Below are positions 15,566 to 24,136 of a stretch of 64,000 bases of DNA, piece by piece (the first letter of the stretch is position 1; each line of letters opens with the position of its first letter). The stretch spans positions 496,001-560,000 of the forward strand of contig NZ_JAGFBF010000005.1 in assembly GCF_017583045.1 (NCBI RefSeq), in the 5' to 3' direction. The notes beneath the pieces were generated by a model. It was given only the letters and a program-made list of their open reading frames with translations. It was not told the origin of the DNA and made no database searches. The stretch is from Leucobacter tardus. GTDB taxonomy: Bacteria > Actinomycetota > Actinomycetes > Actinomycetales > Microbacteriaceae. Made by a program: the position numbers and the translations under genes.

Positions 15566-16501
15566 ATGTCCGCTGCTGCTCTCCGCCGTTCCCTCCTCGC
15601 TCCCGCCGCGATCGCCGTCGGCGCGCTTCTCCTCGCGGGGTGCAGCGGATCCGCTCCGGCATCGGGAGGCGCCGCGGACGACAGCGCCGAAACGCACGAG
15701 GTCGCACACGCGAGAGGCACCGCGTCCGTGCCCGTCGCTCCGGAGCGCGTCGTGACTCTCGAACCGCTGGAACTCGACACGGCGGTCGCGCTCGGCGTCA
15801 CTCCCGTCGGCACAGCGGTCGCGAGCAATGTCGCCGATGTGCCCGCGTACCTCGAGGTCTCCGGAGTGGAACCGGTCGGCACCGTCCCCGAACCCGACTT
15901 GGAGGCCATCGCCGCGCTCGAACCCGACCTGATCCTGGGCACCGAGTCCCGGCACTCCGCCCTCTACGACCAGCTCGACGCTATCGCCCCGACGGTGTTC
16001 ATCGAGAATCACGCCGATGCGTGGCGCGACAATGCGGCGGTCATCGGCGAGGCCCTCGGACAACCGGACGCCGTCGCGTCCCTGCTCGACGAGGTCGATG
16101 AGCGCTGCGCGACGATCGCCGAGACGCACGATGTGGAAGGCGAGACGGCGAACCTCATCCGACCCCGAGACGAGACCACGCTGAGCCTCTACGGACCCAC
16201 CTCGTTCGCGGGCAGCCTGCTGCAGTGCGCCGGTTACACGATCCCCGACCAGGTCTGGGAGGACGGCCTCCAGGCCGACATCTCACCCGAGAACATCGCA
16301 GACGCGCGCGCCGATGAGGTGTTCGTCACGACGGACGACGTCTCCGACGCGTCCACGGTCCCGAGCGCGATCACGCAGAACGACGACGCCTTCCCCGACG
16401 TCACACTGGTGGACACGAGCACGTGGGTCGCCGGCGTCGGCCCGAAGGGTGCGCACGCGGTGCTCGACGACATCGAGGCCTTCCTCGACGCGCGGCAGTG
16501 A
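15566..16501 (+). CDS. Iron-siderophore ABC transporter, substrate-binding lipoprotein
   Basis: A 311-residue FhuD/FepB-like class III binding protein. The signal peptide ends in lipobox LLAGC (Cys26). Two alpha/beta lobes follow, with PERVVTLEPLELDTAVALGV and LEAIAALEPDLILGTE typical of the fold. ATG 15566 is chosen because the signal peptide begins there; the frame is open 20 codons further upstream but runs through the iron box. It captures a ferric siderophore and docks on the two FecCD permeases. First gene of a five-gene operon, stop overlapping the next start (GTGA). No siderophore biosynthesis genes are nearby, so it may take up a foreign siderophore. Confidence 0.9.
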   Translation: MSAAALRRSLLAPAAIAVGALLLAGCSGSAPASGGAADDSAETHEVAHARGTASVPVAPERVVTLEPLELDTAVALGVTPVGTAVASNVADVPAYLEVSGVEPVGTVPEPDLEAIAALEPDLILGTESRHSALYDQLDAIAPTVFIENHADAWRDNAAVIGEALGQPDAVASLLDEVDERCATIAETHDVEGETANLIRPRDETTLSLYGPTSFAGSLLQCAGYTIPDQVWEDGLQADISPENIADARADEVFVTTDDVSDASTVPSAITQNDDAFPDVTLVDTSTWVAGVGPKGAHAVLDDIEAFLDARQ

Positions 16502-17577
16502 CCGCCGCTGCTGCTCCTGGCCTCGCTCCAGGCCCCGACGCGGCACCCGCTCCGGCCCGCGAGCGCGTGCCGCGTGCCGCGTCGGCCAGGCGTACGATGA
16601 TCGGCGCCGGCGCACTGCTGATCGCGCTGGTCGGTGCCGGTGCGCTCTCGCTCATGATCGGGGCGAACCCGCTCGGCTGGGACCAGGTGCGCGACGCCCT
16701 GCGGGGATCCGGCACGACGGAAACCGCCTACATCGTGCTTGATCTCCGGATCCCGCGGACCGTCGCCGCCGTCGTCGCCGGGGCGGCGCTCGGTGTCGCC
16801 GGCGCCCTCATCCAGGCGTTCACGCGCAACCCGCTCGCGGACCCGGGGATCCTCGGCGTCAACTCCGGGGCCGCGCTCGCGATCGCGCTCGGCGTCGCCG
16901 TCTTCGGTCTGCGCGACGCCTCCGCCTTCGTGTGGCCGGCGTTCGCGGGGGCGCTCTGCGTCACCGTCGCCGTGTATCTGATCGGTTCTTCCGGGCGCGG
17001 TGCCGCCGACCCGCTGCGCCTCACACTCGCGGGAGTCGCCCTCGGCGCCGTGTTCTCGGGCATCACGACGGGCATGACCCTCAGCGATCCCGACGCCTTC
17101 GACTCGATGCGCAGCTGGAACGCCGGATCCGTGCTCGGACGCGGATTGGAGGTCACCGGAACGGTCGCCCCCTTCATCGTGATCGGGCTCCTGCTCGCGT
17201 TCGTGCTCGCTCCCGGACTCAATGCGCTGGCGCTCGGGGACGATGTCGCGCGGGCCCAGGGCGCGCGGGTCCTCGGGATTCGATGGGGCGTGATCGCGGC
17301 CGTCACCCTGCTCGCGGGATCCGCCACCGCACTCGCGGGTCCCATCGCGTTCGTCGGCCTCATGGTGCCCCACATCGTGCGCTGGATCTTCGGCGTGGAC
17401 CAGCGCCTCATCATCGTGTTCTCCGCGCTTCTCGCCCCCGTGCTCGTGCTGCTCTCCGACATGCTGGGGCGCGTCATCATCGCGCCGGCCGAGGTGCCGG
17501 TGGGTATCGTCACGGCGTTCGTCGGCGCGCCGATCCTGATCGTGCTGGCGCGGCGCAGACGGGCGAGCGCGCTGTGA
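16498..17577 (+). CDS. Siderophore ABC transporter permease 1 (FecCD)
   Basis: A 359-residue BtuC/FecCD-type permease with about nine to ten membrane helices. It has the family signature GAALGVAGALIQAFTRNPLA (around residue 95) and AGPIAFVGLMVPHIVRW before the ATPase-contact loop. An Ala/Pro/Arg-rich 40-residue cytoplasmic N-terminus precedes the first helix. GTG 16498 overlaps the lipoprotein stop (GTGA); a longer frame upstream lies inside that gene. It forms half of the heteromeric channel for the ferric siderophore. Confidence 0.88.
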   Translation: MTAAAAPGLAPGPDAAPAPARERVPRAASARRTMIGAGALLIALVGAGALSLMIGANPLGWDQVRDALRGSGTTETAYIVLDLRIPRTVAAVVAGAALGVAGALIQAFTRNPLADPGILGVNSGAALAIALGVAVFGLRDASAFVWPAFAGALCVTVAVYLIGSSGRGAADPLRLTLAGVALGAVFSGITTGMTLSDPDAFDSMRSWNAGSVLGRGLEVTGTVAPFIVIGLLLAFVLAPGLNALALGDDVARAQGARVLGIRWGVIAAVTLLAGSATALAGPIAFVGLMVPHIVRWIFGVDQRLIIVFSALLAPVLVLLSDMLGRVIIAPAEVPVGIVTAFVGAPILIVLARRRRASAL

Positions 17578-18647
17578 GCGGCCTCCCCGTTCCCCACCTC
17601 GGCCACGGCCTCGACGTCGGCTACCGACGCTGCACGGTCCGCGTGGGCCGGGCCGTGTGGTCCTGGCGTCTCCGCAGCGTCGTGTGCGGCGTCGCGCTCG
17701 TGATCCTCATCGCCGCCGTCGCCGTGTGCTCCCTGGGTTTCGGAACGTACCCGGTCGCACCCGGCACCGTCATCGAGGTGCTGCGCGGCGGCGGCGACGC
17801 CATGGATCGCACCGTGGTCTGGGACTGGCGGTTGCCGCGCGCGATCGCGGCGATCTCGATGGGCGCCCTGCTCGCCATCGCCGGCGCACTATTCCAGACG
17901 GCGACCCGCAACCCGCTCGCGAGCCCCGATGTGCTCGGCCTCTCGAATGGAGCGTTCAGCGGAATGCTGCTCACGCTCGCCCTGGTGTCGGCGAGCTGGC
18001 AGGCGCGAACACTCGGGGCGCTCGCGGGCGGGGCACTGACCGCCGCACTCATCTGGGTACTGTCCGTCCGAGGCGGCATTCAGGGCTTCCGGCTCATCAT
18101 CGTGGGCATCGGGGTGTCGGCGATGTTCGCCTCGCTGAACACCTGGCTGCTGCTGCAGGTCGAACTCGAGACGGCGATGTTCGCCTCCGCGTGGGGCGCC
18201 GGATCGCTCAACGGAGTGACCGCCGGTCCCCTTGCGGGTGCGCTCGTCTGCGCCGCGCCATTCGTCGTGGGAGCGGCGATACTCGCCCCGCGTCTGCGGC
18301 AGCTCGACCTCGGCGACGACGTCGCGGCGGCGACCGGGGTGCGCGCGCACGTCGTGCGCACGCTGGCTCTGCTCTGCGGCGTCGCCCTCGTCTCCGCCGC
18401 GACCACGGTCGTCGGCCCGGTCGCGTTCATCGCGCTCGCGGCGCCGCAGATCGCTCGCCGGTGCGCCGCGACACCGCACCTCTCCCTCGCACTCTCGGCG
18501 CTCACGGGCGCCGTCCTGCTCGCCGCCTCGGACCTCGTCGCCCAGCATGTGCTGCCCGCCTCGCTGCCCGTCGGCGTCGTCACGGTGTCCGTCGGCGGCA
18601 CGTACCTCGTCCTCATGATCATTCTGGAGATCCGCCGCCGTGTCTGA
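17574..18647 (+). CDS. Siderophore ABC transporter permease 2 (FecCD)
   Basis: A 357-residue FecCD permease and partner of the preceding subunit. The signature GALLAIAGALFQTATRNPLA (about 105-124) and VVGPVAFIALAAPQIAR match the family. GTG 17574 overlaps the stop of permease 1 (GTGA). A cytoplasmic N-terminus of about 30 residues precedes the first helix. The open frame extends far upstream through permease 1, but only the part from 17574 resembles the family. The stop overlaps the ATPase start by 8 bp. Confidence 0.88.
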   Translation: MSGLPVPHLGHGLDVGYRRCTVRVGRAVWSWRLRSVVCGVALVILIAAVAVCSLGFGTYPVAPGTVIEVLRGGGDAMDRTVVWDWRLPRAIAAISMGALLAIAGALFQTATRNPLASPDVLGLSNGAFSGMLLTLALVSASWQARTLGALAGGALTAALIWVLSVRGGIQGFRLIIVGIGVSAMFASLNTWLLLQVELETAMFASAWGAGSLNGVTAGPLAGALVCAAPFVVGAAILAPRLRQLDLGDDVAAATGVRAHVVRTLALLCGVALVSAATTVVGPVAFIALAAPQIARRCAATPHLSLALSALTGAVLLAASDLVAQHVLPASLPVGVVTVSVGGTYLVLMIILEIRRRV

Positions 18648-19464
18648 CCTCACCCTCACCGACGGACCGCGCCTTTGGGCTGAGCGGCTCACCCTGACGT
18701 ACGACCGCACCGAGGTCATCGGCGACCTCTCGGTCGCGGTCCCTCCCGGTTCGTTCACCGTCATCATCGGCCCGAACGCCTGCGGCAAGTCGACGCTGCT
18801 GCGCGGGCTCTCGCGACTCATGACGCCTGCCCGCGGTTCCGTCGTGCTCGACGGGCGCGCGATCAGCGCCTACTCGGCGAAAGAGGTAGCCCGTCGTCTG
18901 GGCCTGCTGCCGCAGAGCGCGATCGCGCCCGACGGGATCACCGTCGCCGACCTCGTGTCGCGCGGACGGTTTCCGCATCAGCATCTCATTCGGCGCTGGA
19001 CCGATGCGGACGAGCAGGCGGTGATCGAAGCACTCGAGGCCACCGGAACGCGAGAGCTCTCCGCACGACCCGTCGACGCGCTCTCCGGCGGTCAGCGGCA
19101 GCGGGTCTGGGTGGCCATGGTGCTCGCCCAGCAGACGGACCTGCTCCTGCTCGACGAGCCAACGACCTTCCTCGATGTCACCCACCAGGTCGAACTCATG
19201 GAACTCTTCGCGTCGCTCAACGCGGCGGGACGCACCGTCGTCGCGGTGCTGCACGATCTCAACCAGGCCGCACGCTATGCGAGTCACGTGATCGCGATGC
19301 GCGACGGCAGTATCATCGCCGAGGGCCCTCCGTCCGAGGTCGTGACGAGCGACCGCGTGCGCGAGGTGTTCGGCCTCGACAACGTCGTCATTCCCGACCC
19401 CGTGACGGGAGGACCCCTGGTCGTCCCGCTCGGAGGAGTCTCGCACCGAGAGGAGCGATCATGA
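18640..19464 (+). CDS. Siderophore ABC transporter ATPase (FepC-like)
   Basis: A 274-residue ATPase of the FepC/FhuC class. Walker A GPNACGKST (44-52), Q-loop LLPQSA, signature [13 protein letters not shown] and Walker B LLLLDEPTTFLD are intact, and the switch His is in VLHDLNQA. The LDEPTTFLDVTHQVE segment is typical of iron-siderophore ATPases. The GTG start overlaps the permease 2 gene by 8 bp, and the stop overlaps the next start (ATGA). It powers ferric siderophore import at the inner face of the membrane. Confidence 0.92.
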   Translation: MSDLTLTDGPRLWAERLTLTYDRTEVIGDLSVAVPPGSFTVIIGPNACGKSTLLRGLSRLMTPARGSVVLDGRAISAYSAKEVARRLGLLPQSAIAPDGITVADLVSRGRFPHQHLIRRWTDADEQAVIEALEATGTRELSARPVDALSGGQRQRVWVAMVLAQQTDLLLLDEPTTFLDVTHQVELMELFASLNAAGRTVVAVLHDLNQAARYASHVIAMRDGSIIAEGPPSEVVTSDRVREVFGLDNVVIPDPVTGGPLVVPLGGVSHREERS

Positions 19465-20312
19465 CCACTCCACGTCCCTGGGCCTACAGCGCCTTCCGCG
19501 TCGAGGTGCGCGCCCGACGTCAGCTGAGCCCGCGGTTTCTCCGACTGACGTTCGGCGGGCCCGATCTGCGGCACTTCGCCCCCTGGGGCGCTGATCAACG
19601 GATCAAACTCTTCCTGCCGATGGCCGACGGCTCCGTCCCGGAGTTCGGCCTGCTCGACGATCCGACGCCGCACCCCTCCGAGTGGTACGCCAGGTGGCGC
19701 GCGCTGCCCGAGGACGCGCGCAACGTGCTGCGGACCTACACGCCCGCCGCGATCCGCCCGGAGGCCCGGGAGATCGACGTCGACTTCTTCCTGCACACCC
19801 CTGCAGGGCCCGCCTCCGCCTGGGCGATCGACGCCACGATCGGGGAATCACTCGTCCTGACCGGGCCCGACGTGCGCATGGGCTACACCGGGTACGGTCT
19901 GCACTGGAAGCCGGGTGACGCGCGACGCTTCCTCCTCGTGGCGGATGAGACGGCGTACCCGGCGGCGCGCAACATTCTGGCGACGCTCCCCGCCGACGCC
20001 GACATCGACCTGCTGATCGAGGTCGATGACGCGGCCGATGAAATCCTCTCCCGGTCGGCACCCGCAGGTGCGCGCGTCGCGGTGGCGCAGCGCGGCGCAC
20101 TCGAGGAGTCCGGTGTGGAACGAGCGGCGCGCGCGTGGACGGCTCGGAACGGGGCCCGTGCTGCCAAAGATCCGCGCTTCTTCGCCTGGATCGCCGGGGA
20201 GGCGGGGTCGACGACCCGGATCCGTCGCATGCTTACCGGTGAAGCGGGGATCCCGAAGGATCGCGTCGCGTTTCTCGGGTACTGGCGGACCGGTGGTGCG
20301 CTCGTCGACTGA
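19461..20312 (+). CDS. Siderophore-interacting protein (FAD-dependent ferric-siderophore reductase)
   Basis: A 283-residue SIP-family (ViuB/FscN-like) flavoprotein. The ferredoxin-reductase-like FAD domain carries LRTYTPAAIRPE (the usual RxYT FAD motif, about residues 90-101), then HTPAGPASAWA. The C-terminal SIP domain includes FLLVADETAYPAARNIL and FAWIAGEAG. These enzymes reduce Fe(III) in the imported complex and so release iron in the cytoplasm. ATG 19461 overlaps the ATPase stop, making it the last gene of the uptake operon and linking import to release. Confidence 0.9.
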   Translation: MTTPRPWAYSAFRVEVRARRQLSPRFLRLTFGGPDLRHFAPWGADQRIKLFLPMADGSVPEFGLLDDPTPHPSEWYARWRALPEDARNVLRTYTPAAIRPEAREIDVDFFLHTPAGPASAWAIDATIGESLVLTGPDVRMGYTGYGLHWKPGDARRFLLVADETAYPAARNILATLPADADIDLLIEVDDAADEILSRSAPAGARVAVAQRGALEESGVERAARAWTARNGARAAKDPRFFAWIAGEAGSTTRIRRMLTGEAGIPKDRVAFLGYWRTGGALVD

Positions 20313-20325
20313 GCCGCGTGCTCAG
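20309..20325. terminator. Short convergent hairpin
   Basis: CTGAGC and GCTCAG arms with a 5-nt loop cover the stop region between the siderophore operon (plus) and the TusA-like gene (minus). It is a weak bidirectional terminator candidate. Confidence 0.4.
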
Positions 20326-20549
20326 ACCTTCTGGACCGTGATCGACCACTCGGCCGGCCCACGCTTCACGAACTCCGTGACCGGGTATCCGTTCTCCGCC
20401 GCCCACTGCGGCAACGAGTCCGTGGCCTGGGTGCAATCGAAGTCGATGACGAGTTCATCGCCGACCGGGATCTCGGCGATGGCGCGCCTCGCCTCCACGA
20501 GCGGGAAGGGGCAGACCTGGCCGACGGTTTCGAGAACGTGCTTGGTCAT
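20322..20549 (-). CDS. TusA-family sulfurtransferase (YeeD-like)
   Basis: A 75-residue TusA-fold protein with the active-site motif CPFP (Cys13-Pro-Phe-Pro) that carries persulfide sulfur, then PLVEARRAIAEIPVGDELVIDFDC. Paired with a YeeE-type transporter it should accept sulfur from imported thiosulfate, as YeeD does. It lies 86 bp downstream of the YeeE gene, same strand. A good AGGAA precedes ATG 20549. Small but complete for the family. Confidence 0.88.
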   Translation of the reverse strand: MTKHVLETVGQVCPFPLVEARRAIAEIPVGDELVIDFDCTQATDSLPQWAAENGYPVTEFVKRGPAEWSITVQKV

Positions 20550-20587
20550 GGTGCGAGTTCCTTTCGGGTCGTGCGGATGAACGTGCG

Positions 20588-20646
20588 GTTCAGTGCGCGG
20601 TAGAGCATGTGTTCAGTTCGCGGTTGAGCGGGTGTTCAGCGCGTGG
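20588..20646. repeat. Three imperfect tandem copies of a 23-bp unit
   Basis: GTTCAG recurs at 20588, 20611 and 20634, exactly 23 bp apart. It is followed by CGCGGT and GAGC in the first two copies and by a decayed CGTGGC in the third, which overlaps the yeeE stop codon. The copies fill most of the gap between yeeE and the TusA-like gene and look like local duplications of the gene end. Confidence 0.6.
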
Positions 20647-21727
20647 CGGACGCGGGCGCCGGGCTCGCGGACGCCGGGCTGACGACGGGGCGTGCGCTGC
20701 CGCCCGCGCGCTGGTGGTTCATGATGAAGATGCGCGTGGCGACGCCGGTACCGAGGATCATGCAGACGAGCGCGGTCCAACCCTGGAAGCTGAACGTCGC
20801 GGTGTTCACCATGGCGTTGCCGATGGTGCACCCACCGGCCCAGGCGGCACCCCACCCCATGAGGGTTCCGCCGACGATTGACCGTACCGCGGTGCGAGCG
20901 TCGGGCACGCGGATCTTGAACTCGCCCGACGTCTTCGCGGCGATGAAGGAGCCGATGAGGAGCCCGAGGACGAGCATGACGCCCCAGTCCACGAGTTGCA
21001 GGTCGCCATTGCCCAGGAACACCCCGATGTTCGCCGAGGGCCCGGTGATGCCGAGCCCCGATTCCCGGCCGGTCGCCCACGAGAGTGGCCATGCCGCGAT
21101 CGCGATGAGTCCGATGATGACCGCCGTGACGAAGGGGTGCCAGGCTTTCTCGGTCAGCACATGGGCGATGCCCGTCTTCGACGCCGGAAGCCGGACCTTG
21201 GTCACGCGCCGCTCCCGTGCGAGGTGTCGCATGACAGCGATGCCCACGCCGACGACGAGCAGGAGTACGAGGATCCAGGGGTTCACACCGAGCGTCTCGT
21301 GGAAGCTGCCGTTCGTCGCTTCGACGGACCGCACGGCTTCGGTGGTTCCCGCGAGTGGCCCGAAACGAAACGCGGCCGCCCCGGCGATGTAGAAGATGAG
21401 AGCGAGCCAGGATCCGACGAGTCCCTCGCCGGCGCGGTAGTAGGTGCCGGTGGCGCAGCCGCCCGCGAGGACGATGGCGAACCCGAAGATGAATCCGCCG
21501 AGGATCGTCCCGAGCCACGGGAAGGTTCCGCTTTGCAGGGAGATCGCGCCGAAGAGGTCGAGCGCGAAGACGCCGACCGACTGCACGGCGACCACCACCA
21601 TGAACGCGGTGAGCCAGCGGGTGCTGCGCAGCGTGAAGATGTCGCGGAACGCGCCGGTGACGCAGAATCGTCCGCGCTGGAAGACGAAGCCGAGCACGGT
21701 TCCGAGGAGCAGGCCGGTGAGAATCAT
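20636..21727 (-). CDS. yeeE: YeeE/YedE-family (TsuA-like) thiosulfate/sulfur transporter
   Basis: A 363-residue integral membrane protein with about nine to ten helices and two sulfur-transport repeats. The conserved cysteines that pass sulfur anions are present in RGRFCVTGAFRD, LAGGCATGTYYRAGEG and AGGCTIGNAMVNTATFS. Family role: import of thiosulfate or related sulfur species for use with a TusA-like partner, encoded next. ATG 21727 is preferred; TTG 21739, four codons upstream, is possible. The C-terminus ends in an Ala/Ser/Pro-rich tail of low complexity just before the 23-bp repeats. Confidence 0.9.
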   Translation of the reverse strand: MILTGLLLGTVLGFVFQRGRFCVTGAFRDIFTLRSTRWLTAFMVVVAVQSVGVFALDLFGAISLQSGTFPWLGTILGGFIFGFAIVLAGGCATGTYYRAGEGLVGSWLALIFYIAGAAAFRFGPLAGTTEAVRSVEATNGSFHETLGVNPWILVLLLVVGVGIAVMRHLARERRVTKVRLPASKTGIAHVLTEKAWHPFVTAVIIGLIAIAAWPLSWATGRESGLGITGPSANIGVFLGNGDLQLVDWGVMLVLGLLIGSFIAAKTSGEFKIRVPDARTAVRSIVGGTLMGWGAAWAGGCTIGNAMVNTATFSFQGWTALVCMILGTGVATRIFIMNHQRAGGSARPVVSPASASPAPASATR

Positions 21728-21826
21728 CACGCCAGGCAATCATCCGACGACACCGAACCTCAACCAATGTGACCCATTGTTACAGCGAATGAATCGAGTC
21801 CGGGTCGGGAAGGGGTGCGATCCGGG

Positions 21827-23383
21827 TCAGAACGGGTGGCGCGGGACTCCACCCGGCCCCCGCGCGCGCTCGGCGCCTCGGTCGGACCTATGAGGCTCGG
21901 CTGATTCCCCTGTCCACTTGAATCTCACGCGACTTGCGGGTCGATCCCGGTAGGTGCGTCCCGTCGGGCTGGTCCAGTCGAGGTCTCCCCCGGGGCGCTG
22001 CTCCACGCGCCACGGAGAGTGATGCTTCAGTGTGTGATGCCAGCGGCACAGGTGCGCGAGATTGTCGGTCGCGGTGGGTCCACCGAGTGCCGCGTCGATC
22101 GTATGGTCGAGGTCGCACGCCACGGCCGGGATGCGGCACCCCGGAAACCGGCAGTGCTGATCGCGTGCAGCCAGTCTGCGACGCATCCGCTCGGACGGGC
22201 GATACCGATCAACCTCGAGCACGTTCCCATTCGACTCGTCGATCGCCAGGATGTCCCAGTGCTCGGTGATCGCCGCGAACCAGTGCGCACTCTCGGTGTC
22301 GATCACCCCGTGCCCGGCGAGCATCGCGGCGTCCGCGTTCTCGAGTGAGCCGGCGGCGCTCCGCTCTCCGCGAGCGCGGAGCAACGTCGAAACGGGAACC
22401 GTGACTTGCACCTTGGCCCGGAACGGCGGTTCTGCGTTCGCAAGCGCGTGGCCGGGATCCGTGTGGGTGACGACGTCGACGAGCGCATCTGCGCGACGCT
22501 GGTCCATCGTGCGAGAGTCGGGGGCGTCGCTCGCGCCGGAACCTCCGTTCGCGCCGGCTTCCCCGTTTGCCTGACACTCGAGCGCGCACTGAGTGAGTCG
22601 GGCGTGCACGAGCTTCGCGTCGCGCGCCGAGAGCACGGCTTGCAGCAGTGCCATGCCGTCGGCGAGCGGAGCCACGGACACTCGACGCTCCTCAAGAGCT
22701 TCGCGATGGCGCTCATCGATGGTTCGATCGGCGAATCTCTCGGCGAGTTGCGCGACGAAGGGCCTCACCCGATTGACCGACTCGGACTCGGCGAACTCCA
22801 GCGCCTGAACCGCGTACCGTGCGCGCTTCACCTCATCGCGCACGATCACCCCCGCCTCGCAGATGGCGACCGCTCTGGCCCGATCGATACGTCCGTGCGC
22901 GAGTGCGTCGTGCACCCCATGGAAGTCACGCACGAGACTCACCGCCTGTGCAACGTGCCGTTCGACCGTGCGGTCACTCACCTGGATCGCGGCACCGAGT
23001 TCGGCGTTGGCGGCGCGATGCGCGATCGCACGCTCACTGCCGTTCGGCATCTTCGCGGCTTCCGCCTCAGCCAAGCGGCTCGCCCACTCGAAGAGCGCCG
23101 CCTCTTCGGCGTCGAGGCGATTCCGGGCGGCACGGACCGCTTGCAACTCTTCCACCAGCTGACCGAGCGCCGCCTGCGCCGTTTCGCACGAGAACGGGAG
23201 GTAGGACGCACTGCCGGGACGCGCTCGCGCCACGAGCTCGATCGTCTCGAGTGAATCGGTCATCGCGGTCGACGCATCGAGCGCACTCGGATCACCCGAA
23301 CGTACAGACTTAGTCGATTCGTCACGCTCGATCTGCGCGCCGTGGCGAGCGACTCGAGGGGGCGAATCGAGGTGTTGCTGCAT
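21827..23383 (-). CDS. DUF222 and HNH-endonuclease protein (13E12 repeat type)
   Basis: A 518-residue member of the multicopy actinobacterial 13E12/DUF222 family. A helical DUF222 region (about 60-330) is followed by a C-terminal HNH zinc-finger nuclease (about 405-455) with CRFPGCRIPAVACDLDHTID, DNLAHLC and RWHH. The CxxC, DH and final HH of the HNH site are intact, so the nuclease could be active. Its biological role is unsettled; copies scatter through actinobacterial genomes. ATG 23383 is the longest start; ATG 23263 is an alternative close to where the family similarity begins. Confidence 0.87.
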   Translation of the reverse strand: MQQHLDSPPRVARHGAQIERDESTKSVRSGDPSALDASTAMTDSLETIELVARARPGSASYLPFSCETAQAALGQLVEELQAVRAARNRLDAEEAALFEWASRLAEAEAAKMPNGSERAIAHRAANAELGAAIQVSDRTVERHVAQAVSLVRDFHGVHDALAHGRIDRARAVAICEAGVIVRDEVKRARYAVQALEFAESESVNRVRPFVAQLAERFADRTIDERHREALEERRVSVAPLADGMALLQAVLSARDAKLVHARLTQCALECQANGEAGANGGSGASDAPDSRTMDQRRADALVDVVTHTDPGHALANAEPPFRAKVQVTVPVSTLLRARGERSAAGSLENADAAMLAGHGVIDTESAHWFAAITEHWDILAIDESNGNVLEVDRYRPSERMRRRLAARDQHCRFPGCRIPAVACDLDHTIDAALGGPTATDNLAHLCRWHHTLKHHSPWRVEQRPGGDLDWTSPTGRTYRDRPASRVRFKWTGESAEPHRSDRGAERARGPGGVPRHPF

Positions 23384-23565
23384 GCCTCAATGATCTCACA
23401 TCTCGAATCTCTGTTCGAGTGATTTCGAGAAGTTCCACGCCTGTTACTTCACTTCTTCCGAGACGGCGCCACCGGAATCGGTATCCCCGCGATCGACGGC
23501 ATCTTCCTCTAGATACTCGTTGCGCGGGGCTGGCCACGGCGGCGCCGCAGGCTTACGATACCCGC

Positions 23566-24120
23566 ATGCGCCCCCTCAGGTACTCCATCAACGTGACGCT
23601 GGACGGGTGCGTCGACCACACCGCGATCGAGCCAAACACCGACATGCACGAGCACGCAGAGGCGACGATCGCTCGCGCCGACGCGTTGCTCTTCGGCCGG
23701 GTGACCTACCAGTTGATGGAGCGCGCGTGGCGCCCGCCCGCATCAGATACGATGCCCGGTTGGACGCAACCGTTCGCACGCACCATCGATCGCGCGCGGA
23801 AGCACGTGGTCTCGAACACGCTCGACGGTGTCGACTGGAACGCCAGCCTCATCTCGGGCGACGAGTCCCACATCATCAATGCGGTCCGCGCACTGAAAGC
23901 CGAACCGGGTAACGGCATCTACGTGGGCGGCGTCACCCTGCCGACGCTCCTCGCCGCTGCCGGTCTCATCGACGAGTTCGAGTTCATCGTCCACCCGCGC
24001 CTCGCCGGGCACGGGCCGACGCTGTTCGCGGGCCTGCCCGAGCCACTGGATCTCGAGCCCACCGACCGCACCGCGTTCACCTCGGGTGCGGTCGCGACCC
24101 GATACGTGCCGCGACGCTGA
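23566..24120 (+). CDS. Dihydrofolate-reductase-fold (RibD C-terminal-like) reductase
   Basis: A 184-residue protein of the YyaP/YwjB-like RibD_C family: RYSINVTLDGCVDH at the start, ALLFGRVTYQLME (about 45-57), KHVVSNTLDGVDW, GIYVGGVTLPTLLAAAGLIDE and FIVHPRLAGHGPTLF. It has the NADPH-binding DHFR fold but lacks a deaminase domain and any riboflavin operon context, so the substrate is unknown. ATG 23566 is chosen; the frame upstream is open but shows no similarity. It ends at a hairpin shared with the convergent CMD gene. Confidence 0.85.
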   Translation: MRPLRYSINVTLDGCVDHTAIEPNTDMHEHAEATIARADALLFGRVTYQLMERAWRPPASDTMPGWTQPFARTIDRARKHVVSNTLDGVDWNASLISGDESHIINAVRALKAEPGNGIYVGGVTLPTLLAAAGLIDEFEFIVHPRLAGHGPTLFAGLPEPLDLEPTDRTAFTSGAVATRYVPRR

Positions 24121-24136
24121 GGGCGCGAACGCGCCC
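24121..24136. terminator. Compact convergent hairpin
   Basis: GGGCGC and GCGCCC arms with a 4-nt loop fill the 15-bp gap between two convergent stop codons. A bidirectional terminator is likely, though there is no T-run. Confidence 0.5.

Noticed and set aside
21827-23383. HNH gene as part of an intron, insertion sequence or prophage
   Set aside because: The DUF222 domain places it in the 13E12 family; no terminal repeats, transposase, integrase or phage genes lie nearby.
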